NCBI GenBank assembly: GCA_002496395.1
Contig: DAJQ01000046.1
Location: 622-17,468 of the forward strand
DNA length: 16,847 nt
DNA from: Methanocorpusculaceae archaeon UBA456
Lineage (GTDB): Archaea; Halobacteriota; Methanomicrobia; Methanomicrobiales; Methanocorpusculaceae
Reading direction: 5' to 3'
Shown one piece after another: positions 14,657 through 16,847 of the stretch (position 1 is its first letter; each line of letters begins with the position of its first letter). The position numbers and the translations under genes were made by a program. The notes beneath the pieces were generated by a model that was given only the letters and a program-made list of their open reading frames with translations, had not been told where the DNA came from and did no database searches.

Positions 14657-15235
14657 ATGGGACTAGAAGTTGTCGTCGAAGAGATCAGGGAGTTAGGGCA
14701 GAAAGAAGCCACTGCTATCCGGAATGAGGCCAACGAAGAGGCCCGGCGGATCCTAGCGGCAGCAGAAGAGCGTGCAACATCGATCAAACAGGAAGCCGAG
14801 GCAGAGGTGGAACGGCAGGTTCAGCAGATGGAGGCCCAGGAGGTCTCTGCTGCAAAACTCCTTGTCAGACGTGAAGTCCTCAATGCGCAGAAAGAACTGC
14901 TGGAAGAGGTCTTCAATGCGACAGACGGATCCATATCAGCACTCCCCGCCACCTTCCATGAGAAGGTGATCCGGGAGCTCCTGAAGAAGGTTGCAAAGGA
15001 GATCAAGGATGGTGTTGTATTCTGCAACACCCGCGATCAACAGGCTGTAGAATCTGCCCTCTCTGAACTAAAGACCCTGAGCGGATACTCATATGGTGGC
15101 ACTGTCGGGATCTCCGGCGGCGTCGTCGTGAAGAGTGCAGACGGACAATTAACCGTGGATCTCAGTTATCAGACCTTCCTGGATGAAGTCTGGGAATCCG
15201 GGCTGAAAGACGCTTCGGATATTCTCTTTAAATAG
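14657..15235 (+). CDS. atpE: A-type ATP synthase peripheral stalk subunit E
   Basis: 192-residue stalk subunit (AhaE), partner of subunit H. The N-terminal ~95 residues are an acidic/basic coiled coil (EEIRELGQKEATAIRNEANE). The C-terminal ~95 form the globular head that binds the A3B3 top (GGVVVKSADGQLTVDLSYQT near 15120-15178, typical of the family). Two starts are possible. ATG at 14645 follows the atpK stop directly but has no ribosome binding site. ATG at 14657 (MGLEVVVEEI) has GGAG at 14647-14650, six bases before it, so I prefer it; the upstream choice would add only MEST. Confidence 0.92.
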   Translation: MGLEVVVEEIRELGQKEATAIRNEANEEARRILAAAEERATSIKQEAEAEVERQVQQMEAQEVSAAKLLVRREVLNAQKELLEEVFNATDGSISALPATFHEKVIRELLKKVAKEIKDGVVFCNTRDQQAVESALSELKTLSGYSYGGTVGISGGVVVKSADGQLTVDLSYQTFLDEVWESGLKDASDILFK

Positions 15236-15240
15236 GAGGT
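15235..15240 (+). promoter_or_regulatory. Strong ribosome binding site deciding the atpC start
   Basis: GGAGGT at 15235-15240 begins at the last base of the atpE TAG stop and is eight bases before ATG 15249. GTG at 15243 would be only two bases away, which is too close, so 15249 is the likely start. Confidence 0.75.
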
Positions 15241-15248
15241 ATGTGCTG

Positions 15249-16307
15249 ATGTCTGTGGTGATTGGCGGTCCGGCCCCCTATGTCTATGTCTGCACGCGTA
15301 TGCGTGTACGCAAATCCAAACTGCTTCCGAGAGAGGAATATCTCCGGATGCTGAATATGAGCCTTCCCCAGATCACCCGTCTCATTGAGGAGATGGAGTA
15401 CAAAAAAGAGATCGATGAGCTTGCGTCATCATTTGACGGCATCGATCTCGTTGAAGAGGCGCTCTCCTGGAACCTGGCAAAGGAGTTTCAGGCAATCCTT
15501 GCGATCACCCCCGGCATTCTCAAACAGTTCACAAAATCGTATCTTCGGAGGTGGGATATCCAGAATGTCCTCACTATCATCCGTGGAAAGAAACAGGGGA
15601 TGTCTGCCGGAAAGATCAAAGAAGTGGTTGTTCCGGCCGGATCTCTTGATGTCCTGTTTCTGGATCGGATGATTGCCGAAGAGTCGGCAGAGCGCTCGAT
15701 TGAGATGCTCAAGAATCTCCCCCTCTACTCAGTCATTGAACGTGAGTATGCAGGTGCGGTTGAAACGGGATCGTTTGGAAGGCTTGAGAACGAGCTGTAC
15801 CGCCAGTTCTATGCTGACCTCATTGAAGAGGCACGGAGCGGACTGAAAGGTGGAAACCAGTTCCTTAAATCGATACAGCTTGATATCGATATCAGAAACA
15901 TCAAGACGATCTTCAGGCTCAGGGGTCAACCGATCTCTGCTGAAGAGACCGCTGATGTCTGGATACCTGGTGCCTCGTTCTCAGTCGATGAGCTCAAACG
16001 TATCTCTCAGGTCGAGACGATTGATGAGCTTGTCGATACGCTGAGGAAGAAAGTAAAGAGCCCGGCACTTGTTGATGCACTGGAAGGACTTCGTGAAGAG
16101 AAACCCATTCATGAAGTAGAGAACTCCCTGACCAGGGCACAGCTGGACTATATGGATCGGCTCTCGAAGAGAAACCCGTTCTCGATCTACCCGATCCTCG
16201 TCTACCTTGAGAAGAAGAAGTACGAAGTGACCAATCTCAGGGCGCTTGCTCGTGGAAAACAGGCAAATCTTCCGGCTGACCGGATCGAAAACTATCTGGT
16301 GATATGA
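15249..16307 (+). CDS. atpC: A-type ATP synthase subunit C (central stalk, d-like)
   Basis: 352-residue subunit (AhaC, V-ATPase AC39/d family) that sits on the rotor ring like a socket and holds the central stalk D-F to it. Mostly helical, with three pseudo-repeats expected in this family. Recognisable segments are RVRKSKLLPREEYLRMLNM near the N-terminus, IQNVLTIIRGKKQG in the first half, the similar IRNIKTIFRLRGQPIS in the second, and NPFSIYPILVYLEKKKYEVTNLR near the C-terminus, which is typical of subunit C. No catalytic residues are expected. The start is fixed by GGAGGT at 15235-15240. Its stop overlaps the atpF start (ATGA). Confidence 0.94.
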   Translation: MSVVIGGPAPYVYVCTRMRVRKSKLLPREEYLRMLNMSLPQITRLIEEMEYKKEIDELASSFDGIDLVEEALSWNLAKEFQAILAITPGILKQFTKSYLRRWDIQNVLTIIRGKKQGMSAGKIKEVVVPAGSLDVLFLDRMIAEESAERSIEMLKNLPLYSVIEREYAGAVETGSFGRLENELYRQFYADLIEEARSGLKGGNQFLKSIQLDIDIRNIKTIFRLRGQPISAEETADVWIPGASFSVDELKRISQVETIDELVDTLRKKVKSPALVDALEGLREEKPIHEVENSLTRAQLDYMDRLSKRNPFSIYPILVYLEKKKYEVTNLRALARGKQANLPADRIENYLVI

Positions 16308-16609
16308 TGGAGATCGCAGTTATCGGAAGAGAAGAGTTCATCCTGGGGTTCAGGCTTGCTGGTCTTCAGAAGACCTATGCGGCAGAGACCCCGGAGAAAC
16401 TCACGGAGGTGATTGGCCGGACATTGGAAGATCCCAATGTCGGTATCCTCGTCCTCCAGAGCACTGATATGGAACAGGTTCCAAGAAGGCTTCAGATAGC
16501 CCTTGAGAACTCGGTGAAACCGACCGTTATCTCCATTGGCGGCGAGACGGGCGGCCTCTCCCTGAGAGAGCGGATAAAGCGATCAGTGGGTGTTGATCTG
16601 TGGAAGTAA
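16304..16609 (+). CDS. atpF: A-type ATP synthase subunit F
   Basis: 101-residue central stalk subunit (AhaF), which binds subunit D and can adjust ATP hydrolysis. The small Rossmann-like fold shows in MEIAVIGREEFILGFRLAGL at the start and in VGILVLQSTD and PTVISIGGETGG further on. Size is usual for the family (~100). ATG at 16304 overlaps the atpC stop, and a second in-frame ATG at 16307 would remove one Met. GGTGAT at 16298-16303 is immediately before both, so the second ATG is slightly better placed. The end overlaps the atpA start by ten bases. Confidence 0.92.
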   Translation: MMEIAVIGREEFILGFRLAGLQKTYAAETPEKLTEVIGRTLEDPNVGILVLQSTDMEQVPRRLQIALENSVKPTVISIGGETGGLSLRERIKRSVGVDLWK

Positions 16610-16847
16610 AGAAGAAATCAGGAATTCTCAAAAGAATCGCGGGACCTGTGGTCACCGCGGTGAACCTTGATGCACACATGTATGATGTGGTCAAGGTTGG
16701 TGATGAGGAGCTGATGGGTGAGGTGATCAAGATAGATGGTGATAATGTTATCATCCAGGTCTATGAAGACACCTCCGGCATCAGACCGGGTGAGCCGGTC
16801 GCAAACACCGGACTCTCACTCGCAGTTGAGCTTGGCCCCGGTCTCCT
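16600..16847 (+). CDS. atpA: A-type ATP synthase catalytic subunit A (N-terminal part only)
   Basis: Catalytic nucleotide-binding subunit (AhaA) cut by the window end after 82 codons. Visible is the N-terminal beta-barrel: GILKRIAGPVVTAVNLDAHM, then DELMGEVIKIDGDNVIIQVYEDTSGIRPGEPV and the end of the barrel (NTGLSLAVELGPGLL), all classic for A/V-type A subunits. The non-homologous bulge, Walker A and any intein lie beyond the window. The start is GTG at 16600, overlapping the atpF stop by ten bases, with GGGTGTTGAT upstream. The order F then A is as in Methanosarcina-type operons, so B, D and G are expected next. Confidence 0.94.
   Translation, partial: MEVKKKSGILKRIAGPVVTAVNLDAHMYDVVKVGDEELMGEVIKIDGDNVIIQVYEDTSGIRPGEPVANTGLSLAVELGPGL

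Noticed and set aside
1..16847. CRISPR array, tRNA, rRNA, insertion sequence or integration site
   Set aside because: No regularly spaced repeats, cloverleaf sequence, transposase frame or terminal inverted repeats were seen. Coding density leaves no room for most of these.

Overview
The window looks like chromosomal DNA from a methanogenic euryarchaeon, most likely of the order Methanomicrobiales. Genus is not decided. The reasons are a membrane-anchored archaeal LonB, an A-type ATP synthase operon in the order H-I-K-E-C-F-A, KaiC-like RecA-fold ATPases beside an archaeal type IV pilus-like ATPase and TadC-like protein, and archaeal start signals (GGAGG or GGTGAT ribosome binding sites, AT-rich TATA boxes). 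Base composition is mid-GC, except for a much GC-richer first ~480 bases.

Bases 1-5175 (+ strand) form a tight co-directional cluster. It holds the C-terminal two thirds of lonB (cut by the window edge), tldD, tldE/pmbA, a small BofA-like membrane protein, and a QueG-like protein with two predicted [4Fe-4S] clusters. Spacing is from -8 to +9 bases, so one transcript is likely. The first three genes describe proteolysis: LonB cuts membrane and soluble proteins, and TldD/TldE trims peptides.

Bases 5172-11341 hold a secretion or pilus-type motor module. Two KaiC-like genes run on the minus strand. One has an intact P-loop and a disordered acidic N-terminus. The other has a degenerate P-loop. 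They are divergent from a GspE/ArlI-like ATPase with a ~280-residue disordered N-terminus and a TadC/ArlJ-like membrane protein with two T2SSF repeats. The combination mirrors the H-I-J motor of the archaellum, but no pilin, archaellin or prepilin peptidase is visible. The divergent promoter lies at 6945-7052. This module is the least-explained system in the window.

Bases 11400-12028 hold a 50-residue zinc ribbon protein and an unknown 159-residue protein, overlapped by four bases and with their own probable promoter.

Bases 12075-16847 hold the A1Ao ATP synthase operon: stalk subunit H, membrane subunit I (a), rotor subunit K (c), stalk E, central subunit C (d), F, and the first 82 codons of catalytic subunit A. 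A probable TATA box at the end of the preceding gene would drive it. The rotor subunit is a single hairpin with a glutamate in each helix (E41 and E70). That resembles a two-carboxylate ion site and bears on whether the enzyme uses Na+ or H+.

The whole window is densely coding. No gap exceeds 300 bases, the largest being the 108-123 base divergent promoter region. No tRNA, rRNA, CRISPR array or insertion sequence was seen.
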